DNA of 64,000 nucleotides. Source: Psilocybe azurescens (lineage: Eukaryota > Basidiomycota > Agaricomycetes > Agaricales > Agrocybaceae). Where the stretch lies: the NCBI GenBank assembly GCA_023853785.1, contig JAJIRX010000221.1, forward strand, positions 203,812-267,811. Direction: 5' to 3'. This document shows positions 12,436 through 22,232 of this stretch, one piece after another; the first letter of the stretch is position 1; every line of letters begins with the position of its first letter. A program made the translations under genes and the position numbers. The notes under the pieces were generated by a model, which did not search any database, had not been told where the DNA came from, and saw only the letters and a list, made by a program, of their open reading frames with translations.

Positions 12436-13156
12436 ATGGACGTAGAACTAAAGCAGTCAAGGGAGATGGTAGGACGTAAAGTTCATCTCGCAAACGCGGC
12501 ACATAGGATCTTCTCTGTGCTGGAGTAGTCCCACGCTCAGGGGATCCTCATAGGGCGAGGGCAGCGGCTGTTATGTTAGGTAGCAAGAGATATACCAAAG
12601 TAGGTGCAGTTCAACTAACAAGCCATATCTACTTACAGGGCATTTAAGATATGGTACCAATGTAACTGACTTCCCTCACACGGAGAACTTTAACAAAAAT
12701 TACATCGTCAGAATCAGCGAAAGTGGCATCCAAACAATCACCTACAAGCCTGCAGGTGTCAGCTGCGACATGACAGACAAATGGTCGGAACGTATCAAGG
12801 GTCTCATGGAATATACAGAGAAAGAAAAGTGGTTCAATGTTCGCCAGTCACGCCTTACTCTTGGCGGACAAGATTCGCACGTACAGCGCCCGATTGGACA
12901 AAGCTGTTCTTAAGGCACAAAACGATTTGCACGACATCATATTGTGTATGAAGTCGATGTATGACGCTCTTTCCATGCTCGATAAAGAGCTAAGAAGCTT
13001 CTCTACACGGAGGCTCAATGGGATGCTAGGAAGGATGCCGTTCGGATTAAGATGGTGGAAGAGGAAGATACTGACGTCAACGTCGAATTGCTCGATTCAT
13101 ATGAAACGAAGCTGAAAGTCAGTCATTCCAGTAATCCAGATCCGGAAAATCAATAA
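12436..13156 (+). pseudogene. unrecognised coding region with a helical middle, frame-disturbed
   Basis: Downstream of a TATA box an ATG at 12436 opens a short frame (MDVELKQSREMVG). An intron with a clear acceptor (CTTACAG) ends near 12638. From there three stretches read well, but in different frames: NFNKNYIVRISESG to EYTEKEKWFN (12640-12838), a Leu/Lys-rich helical stretch LDKAVLKAQNDLHD to DKELRSF (12840-12995), and LYTEAQWDARKDA to a stop at 13154-13156. The frame changes occur where no intron can fit, so they are one-base indels in decay or in the sequence. I do not recognise the family. The middle part could form an amphipathic or coiled-coil helix. The 3' end lies only about 100 bp from the left end of the CACTA-like element. 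Confidence 0.45.
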
Positions 13157-13274
13157 GTCTGTTCATTGTCAACAATTCCGACCATTATGTTCCCATAGTT
13201 ATATCAGGCCACCCTTCTTGTCATGTATTTCTTAGTAGCGAAGTACGCTCTCGCACTATGAGCCCGATCGGGCC

Positions 13275-13480
13275 GGAAATTCCATTTTTAACCGCCCTTA
13301 AGTGTCTGAAACGGGTATTTCCGCCCCAAAAGTTGTGAATCTAAAAATGGAGGAATTGCATGCTGAAATTCCGATCGGACGGAAATTCCATTTTTAACCG
13401 CCCTTAAATGTCTGAAACGGGTATTTCCGCCCCAAAAGTTGTGAATCAAAAAGGGAGGAATTGCATGCCGAAATTCCGAG
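13275..13480. repeat. two 106-bp tandem repeats, left subterminal region
   Basis: The block starting GGAAATTCCATTTTTAACCG at 13275 recurs at 13381 with a period of 106 bp and only a few differences. Both copies include CTGAAACGGGTATTTCCGCC and GGAGGAATTGCATG. The position immediately inside the left terminus suggests subterminal binding sites for the transposase. The GGAAATTCC-type core also appears, inverted, near the right end. Confidence 0.85.
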
Positions 13481-14407
13481 TGCCAAAAACATGCATTTAA
13501 GGTATGAAATACGGCTCAGGAGAAAGATTGCGTTTCAGATCAAAAATCCGCCATCATATTCTTACTAAAAACAGTGGAAATTTTGTACTCATGTTAAATT
13601 TATGTCCAAAAAGATATTCTGCCTTTATTCTGCCCAAAGAAGTCTATATTTCATCTGCTGGGTACCTCAGAGTGCTATATACTATCACTAACCCTGTGTT
13701 TGTAAACAAACACTTTTCATTTATAACTTCACAACCGCTGCTCTATTAAATTTGATTTTTAACACTCTCATAGAGACAGCTTATATGCACATTAATTTGA
13801 ATTTTTTATATTTTTGTATTCAATGTAAGGGTCAAAATATTGTAATGAATGTGCCAAAAAGTGTAATATCAGGCTCTGACATTGCAAATGGCTTGTTTTT
13901 CTCCTGTTTTTATTTTTATTTTTATTTTATTGTGCATAACAGGTAATTTAGTATCTTGCTTATAATTTTTTGAAGCCATAAGGTGTGAGGAAAGATGGTA
14001 AAAATACAGGTGTGACAAGACACTGAAATAGTCAACAAAGATTTTAAAACCTGACATGCATATATATTTAGGCTTCCCTCAGAGTTTAAATATTCATTAC
14101 AATTCATGTTGATGATTGCAAAGTTGTGTGTGACCTGTGCATGACAACTATTTCAAACACTAGGTCCCTTTCTTTTCCCCAATTCCTCTCCTTCAATGTC
14201 AACACTTAGAAATAAAAACATATTATTACAGCTGAAATGCCAAGCTTCACAATAGTAAACATTTTATAAAAATTAGTGCAGAACTTGTAAAGATGTGCTT
14301 TGGTCTTTAAAAATTTACAAACACTGGGTTAGTGATAGTAACAGGGCATGGGGTGGAATTCCTTACCTTTCTGCAACATTTCTGCACTTTTGTGAATCCT
14401 TTATTTA

Positions 14408-17400
14408 TTACACAATCTCTGCTTGGGCAAAAGCTCCACTACGGTCAATAATAGCCCATTTTCCACGATCATGAACACGACCAACAGTACACTGAATAGC
14501 ATTGAGGTCAACAACCTCAATGGGGCCATCTTGCTCATAATACTTTATTCCCAAGGTATTTCGACTATCAAGTTTGACAGATCGAATAGCAGCAAGACAC
14601 ACTGTGGTCTCATGGCTTGTTCCAAGGGTAGCACTGGCTGGGAGAGTTAAAATAAAAATACGGAGAAGCTGGCCATAGAAATCTTGTTGTTCAAATGCAG
14701 GTGTTCGGCTTCGATGACGGGCATGTCTGTCAACAAGAAGTTGGTACTAATTAAAAAAAAAAATGATCAACTAATTATAACCCATTGTAAATTTATACCT
14801 ACCCGGCAATAAGTTGCATCACGAGCATCATTTGGTGATTTGACAAGTTCTGATGCATGGATGATATCACCTCCTCCAATGCGTTGAACCTTTCCAAATT
14901 GTAAGACTTTGGTTTCTGGATTAGGAAGCACTTGGCGAATAGTTTGAATAGGCTTTCCAAAAAATGTTGCAAGTGCAGCAGACACCTTGTTCCATAAATG
15001 AGGTGATAGCATCTCTTGTTGACATGGTGGTAATAGACAGCTATGATCATCTGCACACAATAAAACAGTCAGTAAAATTCAAGCAAAAGAGTACATGACA
15101 CACAATTTTCAACATGGAAACCAGCTGCATTATCTTCAGATTTCTTAAATGAGAGCTCTGAATATAAATCATACATTAATTTGATCTGTATGAGTTGTGC
15201 TTGGTCTGTAATGAAGTTGTCAATATTGGTGTATGGTGAGCGGTGGTTTTTGATGGCAGGCAATATGTTACCACAGAATCTCTCCATTGGAAAGGCCCAA
15301 TAAGCCCAAACTGGACCAGCAGCTCTAATTCCTGGACCAATATGAAGTAAAATATGGACTGTAAGGAGGCAGAGAGGAAGCCTCTGGGGGTCATATTGAT
15401 AGTAAATCCTGGCATTGGATCATTATATGAGTACAGTTCTATTCACAACATGAAAACTATCACTTACTGCTCATATTCCTTCACCCAGTCTGCAAATCCA
15501 TCAGTAATTTCATCAACTTCATCATCTGTGACTTCAAATTGTAGACATAAGTTGAGAAGGTGCACAAGCCTGAGAAAGTGTTCATAGAATCTATTATTCT
15601 TGAACCTTCCTCTTAAAAGCACAGGTGCTAGATATAGTGTCCAAATTGATCGCATCTCTGCAGTAAGTGGAATTTGCTTAGTTGCAATGTTGGGAACTCG
15701 GGTACCAAATGCTGAAGGTATTGTTTTGCCTGCTGCAGCAGATGCTGCTCCAATTGCTTCCCAAACAGAAGGTTGAAGTACATAGTCATGATTTGAATGG
15801 TCAATATCTTTGAATTCAGCTGTCCAGAGTTGAAGAAGATTTGGAAGAAGATTCTCCCATATGAGATGCATGAACTTCGCCTGGGAAGGAGTGTGGAAAA
15901 GATAACGAAGAGAGTGCACTGAGTAAAGGGATCCCTTTAATTCCATATGCCTTTGCTAGTTGTTCACGTGTTACATCATTATTTGCAAACTGAACCTCTC
16001 GAGCTTGCATCATAAATTGTTCTGGTGTGCGAAGAGGTAGAGCCAGTGGATCATACACAGTGGGTTCTGGTAAATCTGGGTGGTTCCGGTGGTCTAATGG
16101 GATGTAGTAGATAGTGTGGCCCAAAGGAACACGCACACCCTCAATCATACACATTCGACATGGATGAATAGCATTGGTCCCTTTCATGCGCATAAGCATT
16201 GAGACTGCTGGGATGTCACCAAAGACCAGGATGAGATAGGCATGGAGAAGGAAAAGGGCTTGGGTTATTGGATCATAAGCTGTTACTCCAATCATGAGCT
16301 GTATAAGTTCGGCAACAAGTGGCCATAAGTATGAGTCGGCATCCCATGGTTTCTTTGGGCCTGGAATGACACCAATAGTAATAATATTCTTCTTGTGAAA
16401 GCGTACTTCTGGGGAAGATTGTAGTTGAATAAAATAATTGGCCAAGCTGTCTGTTTCCGCTTTTGAAAGGGCAAAAACCATCTGTTGAGAGGCCAAGTGC
16501 AATATCACGAGGATCAGAGAAGAACCAGAAAGGAAGTTGATCTTCATTAACAGTCACAAATGTCTTGCACAAATTGCGGTAGTGTGTAGAGTCAAAGACA
16601 TCCTTGATCTTTCCATCCTCATGGATATGCTCAAATGCACGATAGCGCATAGATTCAGCCTGCTTCTTGTTTGCCATGAGTGCCCTAAGTCGTGGTATAA
16701 GAGGCAGATATCGAAACTGTCTCTTTGGTTTGCCAGCAGAGTCATATCGAGAAGCACCACATTTACGATTCAGACACGAAGTAAGCTTTTCATATGGGCC
16801 AGTATAGCATATGCAGCTATTGATGCAACAGTCATAATATATAGGATGGAAGCCTGAAAGCCAATTGACACAAGATCGTGCAGCCTTGAATGAAGGAAGA
16901 CGCTCAAGTGGAAAAGTATATTGAAACTGATCAAATACGTAGTCAGGGAGATGGGACTCAACCTTGAGATTGAAGGCACGCAGCAGAGCAAGATCATCTT
17001 GGTCAAGACACTGAGATGCTAGGAGTGGCATAAGTATTTGGAGGTGACAATAATATAGGAATAACACACCAGCTATAGAAGCAGCTTCTGCTTCAAAATC
17101 CTCACCCAGTTGTTCCCAAATACTTATTCCTGGCTGCATGGACCTAGTTTCATCCTCAGAGATCATGTTAATGTTGTCTTCATGATCCAGATCCATCATG
17201 GAATCAACATCCAAGTCTGCTGACAATAGCAACACCTCTGCATCACTTGGATCAGAATCTCCATCACCCTGATCTTGATCCCAGCGATTATGGGCTGCAG
17301 TTTCCACATGCTGAGTAACTGTTGCAGACAAACCATGCAGAGGCACCTGAGTGCTGTTTGACATATCAGGAGATGGTGGGACTGGGTCTGAAAATGTGGG

Positions 17401-17658
17401 TGCATCATCAGCAGAAGAAATCTGAAGATGCTCATATTGGGTTATTCCAGAGTTTTGATGAATTTGGTCAGAGGGGTTGCTCATATGAGCATTTTGGCTC
17501 TGTGTGGAAGGTCCATTATCAACTTGGAGCCATGAATTCTGAGCAAGCACAGATGCGGCAAGACCAGTTGGACCATGGCCATTGAGATGAGCACGTTCTG
17601 TAGCACGGGATACTCGACGGCCACATCCACAGGCACATAGAGCTTTTTCTGGGGCCAT
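14408..17658 (-). pseudogene. Tnp2-type (Transposase_21) transposase of the CACTA-like element, frameshifted
   Basis: The gene starts at ATG 17658 with a Cys/His-rich motif, CACGCGRRVSRATERAHLNG, a likely zinc-binding module common in basidiomycete Tnp2 proteins. An acidic low-complexity stretch follows. The transposase core then shows FWFFSDPRDIALGLSTDGF, VIPGPKKPWDADSYLWPL and LILVFGDIPAVSMLMRMKG, with CRMC about seven residues further on. Later parts are GRFKNNRFYEHFLRLVHLLN, the metal-site-like segment YWAFPMERFCGNI, and a C-terminal domain ending at 14408. Introns are evident near 15.3-15.47, 15.06-15.11 and 14.73-14.81 kb. The frame shifts near 16480, back near 16410, and again near 15875. 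This copy would therefore not give a full protein as written. Confidence 0.85.
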
Positions 17659-18003
17659 AGATTTAAAGCAGAGTTGGGCAGAGTTAGAGAAAGAAAGGGA
17701 ATCAATGATTATCGATCAAAGATTGATTGTGGAAACCACAATTGCTATATATAGGTGCGGGATCTAAATCGGAGATTTAATGAACTCTAATTTCTAAGCA
17801 CGGTGTCACGATTGTTATCGTCACGTGACTGTGAGACTGAAACGATAATCGCAAGTAAACGAAGAATCTCTCACCTTCAATGTGTCTTTGAAACCATCCA
17901 CTCTGCATCAGTTAGTTCATACTTGTGGAGACCATTCTTGAGGTCTGAGGTAACATATTCTATTGCCTTCCTATACTTAACTGCAAAGCTAAGCGTATCT
18001 TAG

Positions 18004-18320
18004 GTGGAAATTCAGGGCCAGCAAAACTCTCCCTTCTCCACCGCTGCGCACTCCCAGTCCCAGGCTCAAACCCAATCTCGACAAAACGTAAGTCTCCGAG
18101 TTCCTTCTACATTCTCCCCTTTCCCCTCTCCACTTTCTTCCCTTTATTATGGCAGCTCGCATGCCGGACTTTGCGAGAACGAGTCCAACGAAGAGAAAGA
18201 CGGCAATCGCACCATCGATGTCGATCTCCTAGTAGATGGCGCTGACACTGCTCTCCCCACGTCTCTGCCTGCAACGATACTGGTCACTGACTCGCCCTCT
18301 TTTAGATCTTCATTCGCCGG
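18004..18320 (+). other. exon-like segment of unknown origin at the start of the captured block
   Basis: An ATG at 18004 opens a Gln/Ser-rich frame (QSQAQTQSRQN) that runs into a good donor, GTAAGTCTC, near 18088. A pyrimidine-rich stretch and an acceptor (TTATGGCAG) follow near 18151, and more open sequence continues to about 18318. The base composition is GC-rich compared with the transposase gene on its left and resembles the ASADH fragment that follows. It may be another piece of captured host DNA, or a 5' exon that lets the captured block be transcribed. I recognise no domain. Confidence 0.35.
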
Positions 18321-18339
18321 CTAAGCATCCACGCACGGC

Positions 18340-20160
18340 GTGCAGCATCCGTCGGCACCAATCAAGGTGGGGCGTGCTTGGGGCGAAGGACACTGTGGGG
18401 CAGCGCTTCGTCACGCTGCTGTCCGTGCACCCGTGGTTCGTCGTCAATGCGCTTGGCGTGAGCCTGTGCAGCACGGGCAAGCCGTACAGGCTCGCGGTCA
18501 ACTGGAAGCAGAGCATGCCGGTCCCGCAGGTGGTGCAGGAGGTCGTGGTGCAGGAGTGCAAGATGGTCTTTTAGGGCTTGGATGCGGATGTCACTGGGGT
18601 GAGTCTTCCTTGAGTATGCTGGATGTTGACTCGTTAACTCCGTTTTCCATTTCCGTTTTGATTAGAGGGAGGCGTTAAGAGCCGAGGACCTCGCTGTCTT
18701 CTCCAACGCGAAGAACTTCCGCCCGGGACCTGCACGTCCTGCTCATCGTCTCACTTGTGAACTCGCTGTCATCCTGCAGCAGCAGGCGCTGTTCTCGCCC
18801 GTCTTCTCCAATGCGAAGAACTTCCGCTGGGACCCACACGACCCGCTCATCGTCTCGCTCGTGAACACGGGCCACCTCGTCATCATCCCGCAGCAGCAGG
18901 CGCTGTTCTCGCCGTCTTCTCCAATGCGAAGAACTTCCCCAGGACCCGCACGACCCGCTCATCGTCTCGCTTGTGAACTCACTGTCATCCTGCAGCAGCA
19001 GGCGCTGTTCTCGCTGTCTTCTCCAATGCGAAGAACTTCTGCCGGGACCCGCACGTCCCGCTCATCGTCTCGCTTCGTGAACTTGCTGTCATCCTGCAGC
19101 AGCAGGGCGCTGTTCTCGCTGTCTTCTCCAATGCGAAGAACTTCCGCTGGGACCCGCACGACCCGCTCATTGTCTCGCTTGTGAACACAGGCCACCTCGC
19201 CGTCATCCTGCAGCAGCAGGCGCTGTTCTTGCCGTCTTCTCCAATGCAAAGAACTTCCGCTGGGACCTGCAAGTCCCGCTCATCGTCTCGCTTCGTGAAC
19301 TCGCTGTCATCCTGCAGCAGCAGGTGCTGTTCTCGCCGTCTTTTCCAATGCGAAGAACTTCCGCCCGGGACCTGTACGTCCCGCTCATCGTCTCGCTTCG
19401 TGAACTCGCCGTCATCCCGCAGCAGCAGGTGCTGTTCTCGCCATCTTCTCCAATGCAAAGAACTTCCGCCCGGGACCCGCACGTTCCGCTCATCGTCTCG
19501 CTTCGTGAACACGGGCCACCTCGTCATCATCCCGCAGCAGCAGGCGCTGTTTTCGCCGTCTTCCACAATGCGAAGAACTTCTGCCGGGACCTGTACGTCC
19601 CGCTCATTGTCTCACTCGTGAACTCGCCATCATCCTGCAGCAGCAGGCGCTGTTCTCGCCGTCTTCCACAATGCGCAGAACTTCCGGCTGGGACCTGTAC
19701 GTCCTGCTCATCGTCTCGCTTCGTGAACACAGGCCACCTCGCTGTCATCCCGCAGCAGCAGGCGCTGTTTTCGCCGTCTTCCACAATGCGAAGAACTTCC
19801 GGCCGGGACCTGTATGTCCCGCTCATCGTCTTGCTCGTGAACACGGGCCACCTCGCCATTGTCTCGCTTGTGAACATGGGCCACCTCACCATCATCCCGC
19901 AGCAGCAGGCGCTGTTCTCGCCGTCTTCTCCAATGTGAAGAACTTCCGCTGGGACCTGCAAGTCCCGCTCATTGTCTCGCATAGGCCACCTCGCCATCAT
20001 CCCGCAGCAGCAGGCGCTGTTCTCGCCGCCGCTCAAGTCGGGCTTCATTGTGACCAACACGAACTGCTCCACGACAGGGTATGTCATCCCGCTTCGCAGC
20101 GATGGAGCGGGTGTTCAGGCCCTCGAGGCGGTCATGGTCACCACCATGCAGGCGTGCAGG
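18340..20160 (+). pseudogene. captured aspartate-semialdehyde dehydrogenase fragment (HOM2-like), broken
   Basis: Aspartate-semialdehyde dehydrogenase makes L-aspartate semialdehyde in threonine, methionine and (in other organisms) lysine synthesis. The fragment shows the N-terminal nucleotide-binding part (VQHPSAPIKVG, then TVGQRFVTLLSVHPWFVVNA), GKPYRLAVNWKQSMP, GLDADV, AEDLAVFSNAKNFR, and GFIVTNTNCSTTGYVIPL with the catalytic Cys codon at 20065. VMVTTMQA follows. An extra G shifts the frame after VQHPSAPIKVG, a TAG stop near 18571 replaces the serine codon of the expected VFSGLD, and the C-terminal half is missing. A spliceosomal intron is retained at 18599-18665, so genomic DNA and not mRNA was captured. 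The segment between NAKNFR and GFIVTN is expanded into a minisatellite. The source gene is not in this window. Confidence 0.85.
18697..20024 (+). repeat. minisatellite of 12 units (about 102-147 bp) derived from the ASADH coding sequence
   Basis: The unit starts TCTTCTCCAATGCGAAGAAC and ends GCAGCAGGCGCTGTTCTCGC, encoding variants of VFSNAKNFRWDPHDPLIVSL then VNTGHLVIIPQQQALFS. Units begin at 18697, 18802, 18915, 19017, 19122, 19235, 19339, 19444, 19559, 19662, 19777 and 19924. Most spacings are 102-115 bp. The 147-bp unit contains an extra internal copy of the GTGAACACGGGCCACCTC part. Many unit lengths are not multiples of three, so no single frame runs through the array. The ends of the unit share GTTCTCGCCG-like and GCTGTCTTCT-like sequence, which could have seeded the first duplication. 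Confidence 0.9.
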
Positions 20161-20312
20161 CCATGATTCGCGGATTGCTTCCCCTTCCCTCGAACGTCCA
20201 AGTCCGAAACCCAGAGGGTGATGCCGCACGCTTCGCTCTACCTTGCCAACAATGTTGTGAAAGCCATCATCGAAAACAACAACTACGAGTGTGTGCATGT
20301 GATCTTAAGCTG
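20161..20312 (+). other. second GC-rich fragment after the ASADH piece, origin unknown
   Basis: Directly after the ASADH similarity stops, one frame stays open and reads like coding sequence: SETQRVMPHASLYLANNVVK, then AIIENNNYECVHVILSWR. It ends at a GTACG that could be a splice donor near 20313. The GC content then drops sharply to the AT-rich element sequence. I do not recognise the protein. It could be a piece of a second host gene fused during capture. Confidence 0.35.
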
Positions 20313-20613
20313 GAGGTACGTTGAATTGTAGTGAATTTGAGCCAAAGCTAATTGTATCACAGAATGTTACCACACCCAATTTGCTGCCATACGGATTAAT
20401 GGCAAACATGGTGCTTAGTTTGTGTAAACTTATGTATTTATTGCAGATGGGGATATTTCTGCTTTTGCTAGTGGATGGAAACGTGTGGAAGCGAGCGAAT
20501 GTTCTGGAAAATGTATAGTATCTTCTGTATTTATTTAACTTAAATCTGTGCATGCGACCCGGATTCAAAAATTTTGCCTCATTGTCTAAGTCTGCTCTCT
20601 GTCATTATATATC

Positions 20614-21696
20614 ATGCCTCGCACATCTGCACGTCTATCTTCTGCACGTCCGAATGATGGCCGCTCCGCCACCAATCAAAATCAAAATGCTGAAGCCAAT
20701 GCTGCACAAGCACTTCACCCCATTCAACCTTTGGCACCCCGTGGTCGTAGAGGGTGAACATACCTACAGGCTCTGGGACTGGTGAGTATGGTGATTGTCC
20801 TACTTGTTCAATTCTGACTGCTTAATCGTGTTCAAGGTCAAGGCCATTGTCAGGACCCAAGTGGCACATTGGCTATGTCTACCAATGAGCCATTAGGTGT
20901 CCACAACAGGGACACTAGTGGTTCATCTGGTCCTGCTCTACAAGAAATCAGTGCTCAATTGACTTCTTGCAACAGTTCCGAGCCGAATGGTGACTCCTCC
21001 GACACAAATGCAAATGATCAGCTTGGTGAACTGCAGCGGATTCGAGAGGAGAGGGATCGTTTATTGGGTATGTAATTGTTGTATCATGTCAGCCTAGTTT
21101 CTTTTGACTGATTTACGATTCATATAGCTGAAGTACAAAGTCTTAGGATTCAGTACGATACATCCCGCCCAAACCAGCCCATGACACAGCCAGCGCTGAT
21201 CCCCCGTCCTGAAGGAAGACGTATTAAATTACAGGAAGACATGGGATTAGCTAATGATCGAATTAGGTTTTTGTCCATCCGTGTAAGTACCGTAATAATT
21301 TCTTAATACAAGGTTACTCATTCATACACTACAGCGTACCATAAAAGATGTGCTCAATCGAGCAGGCCTTGATTATATGGTACGTTGGGCACACCAGGAC
21401 AAGAACAAGTTAGCAAAGATCTTCCATTTGGTAAGCCTTATTTTTTCATCTTTTTATGTCACTGTTATTAAGTCGTACTCGAGGCCAGGGATAGACAACC
21501 ATACCTGAAAAGGTTTGCACATAATTGGCCTATCGAAGAGTACATCAAACATCACCACAAACATATCCGAGCCTACCACCGACGTATTGCCAATGATGGA
21601 ACAAATGCTACAATCCCCAATGCCAGTTCTGACGAGATTTCGGACTCCCAGGGTGAAGTACCATTTGACCCTGATATGTATCTCGACGATCTGTGA
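20614..21696 (+). CDS. second gene of the CACTA-like element (coiled-coil protein), partly frame-disturbed
   Basis: The gene begins near ATG 20614 (MPRTSARLSSARPNDGRSAT). It continues through a Ser/Asn-rich part to a coiled coil (GELQRIREERDRLL), a conserved helical part (RPEGRRIKLQEDMGLANDRI; LNRAGLDYMVRWAHQDKNKL) and a last exon (RQPYLKRFAHNWPIEEYIKH). It ends in an acidic tail, VPFDPDMYLDDL, with a stop at 21694-21696. Introns with GT-AG ends lie near 20780-20836, 21068-21126, 21282-21335 and 21430-21485. An in-frame TGA near 20750 and a phase mismatch at the first intron suggest slight decay. Proteins of this kind often accompany basidiomycete transposases. A DNA-binding accessory role is an inference. 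Confidence 0.6.
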
Positions 21697-21854
21697 AGAT
21701 CAGATCTCGTAGTCATGATATTATTAATAAATGTGATTTCCATACATGTTAGATTGTGATTTTCTGCATTTTAAGTGTGATAAAAATGGTAAAATCTGGA
21801 TATCTTTCCTTCAATAAAGTTGTGATTTTTGGCCTTCCAAACGGTGTAAGAAAT

Positions 21855-22006
21855 GCTCATTTTCAGACCTTCCTCATTTGCTGAGTACTATTTTTCCAAC
21901 ATTTTAGGTCTTAAAAAGAACCTTTTAACCGCTCATTTTCAGATCATCTTGATTTATTGAGTACTGATTTTTGACTTTCTATGTCGTATAATAAGACCTT
22001 TTTTTT
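21855..22006. repeat. two imperfect 76-bp tandem repeats, right subterminal region
   Basis: GCTCATTTTCAGA starts at 21855 and again at 21931. Each copy is followed by TGAGTACT and a T-rich stretch. Together with the GC-rich terminal segment at 22170-22232 they mirror the left subterminal repeats and probably serve the same transposase-binding role. Confidence 0.6.
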
Positions 22007-22232
22007 AAGCTTTTTTTCTATCTCTAAAGCTCGGAATTTTCACTCCTTACGACAGGGTCAGTCCCAAAAAGGAAGGGTAGGAAACGTTCAATTTCGTGGA
22101 TGTATTTCCGACCTCATTCCGCCCTTTCTTTCTGTCTCTTAGTGGCGGAATTATCTCCTTATGGAGTCAGAAAATTAGCCTTTTGGACGGCGGAATTTCT
22201 GACCTCCTGGGGCCCCTAGAGGCTCGGTAGTA

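Larger units (their letters stand above)
13254..22232. mobile_element. CACTA-like (Tnp2/EnSpm) DNA transposon of about 9 kb carrying a captured host gene fragment
   Basis: The left end reads CACTATGAGCCC, then CGGGCC, then GGAAATTCC. The reverse complement of the right end reads TACTACCGAGCC, then AGGGGCCCC, then a short gap and AGAAATTCC. The two ends thus form an imperfect terminal inverted repeat starting with the CACTA-type motif. Between them lie a Tnp2 transposase gene (minus), a captured ASADH fragment with a minisatellite (plus) and a second element gene (plus). Short tandem repeats sit just inside each end, as is usual for subterminal transposase sites. I could not find a clean 3-bp target duplication: TCG lies outside the left end and CTT outside the right. 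The exact ends are therefore tentative to a few bases. Confidence 0.7.

Noticed and set aside
18697..20024. Possible CRISPR-like array
   Set aside because: The units are contiguous repeats without unique spacers, and the genome is eukaryotic.
18675..20087. Overlapping minus- and plus-strand frames with repeats such as SRSETMSG and SSCSSR
   Set aside because: These are alternative-frame and antisense readings of the ASADH-derived minisatellite. Only the frame giving VFSNAKNFRWDPHDP matches a protein family.
13254..22232. KDZ-type transposon with TET/JBP cargo
   Set aside because: The transposase motifs match Tnp2/Transposase_21, no KDZ signature was seen, and no TET/JBP dioxygenase is present.
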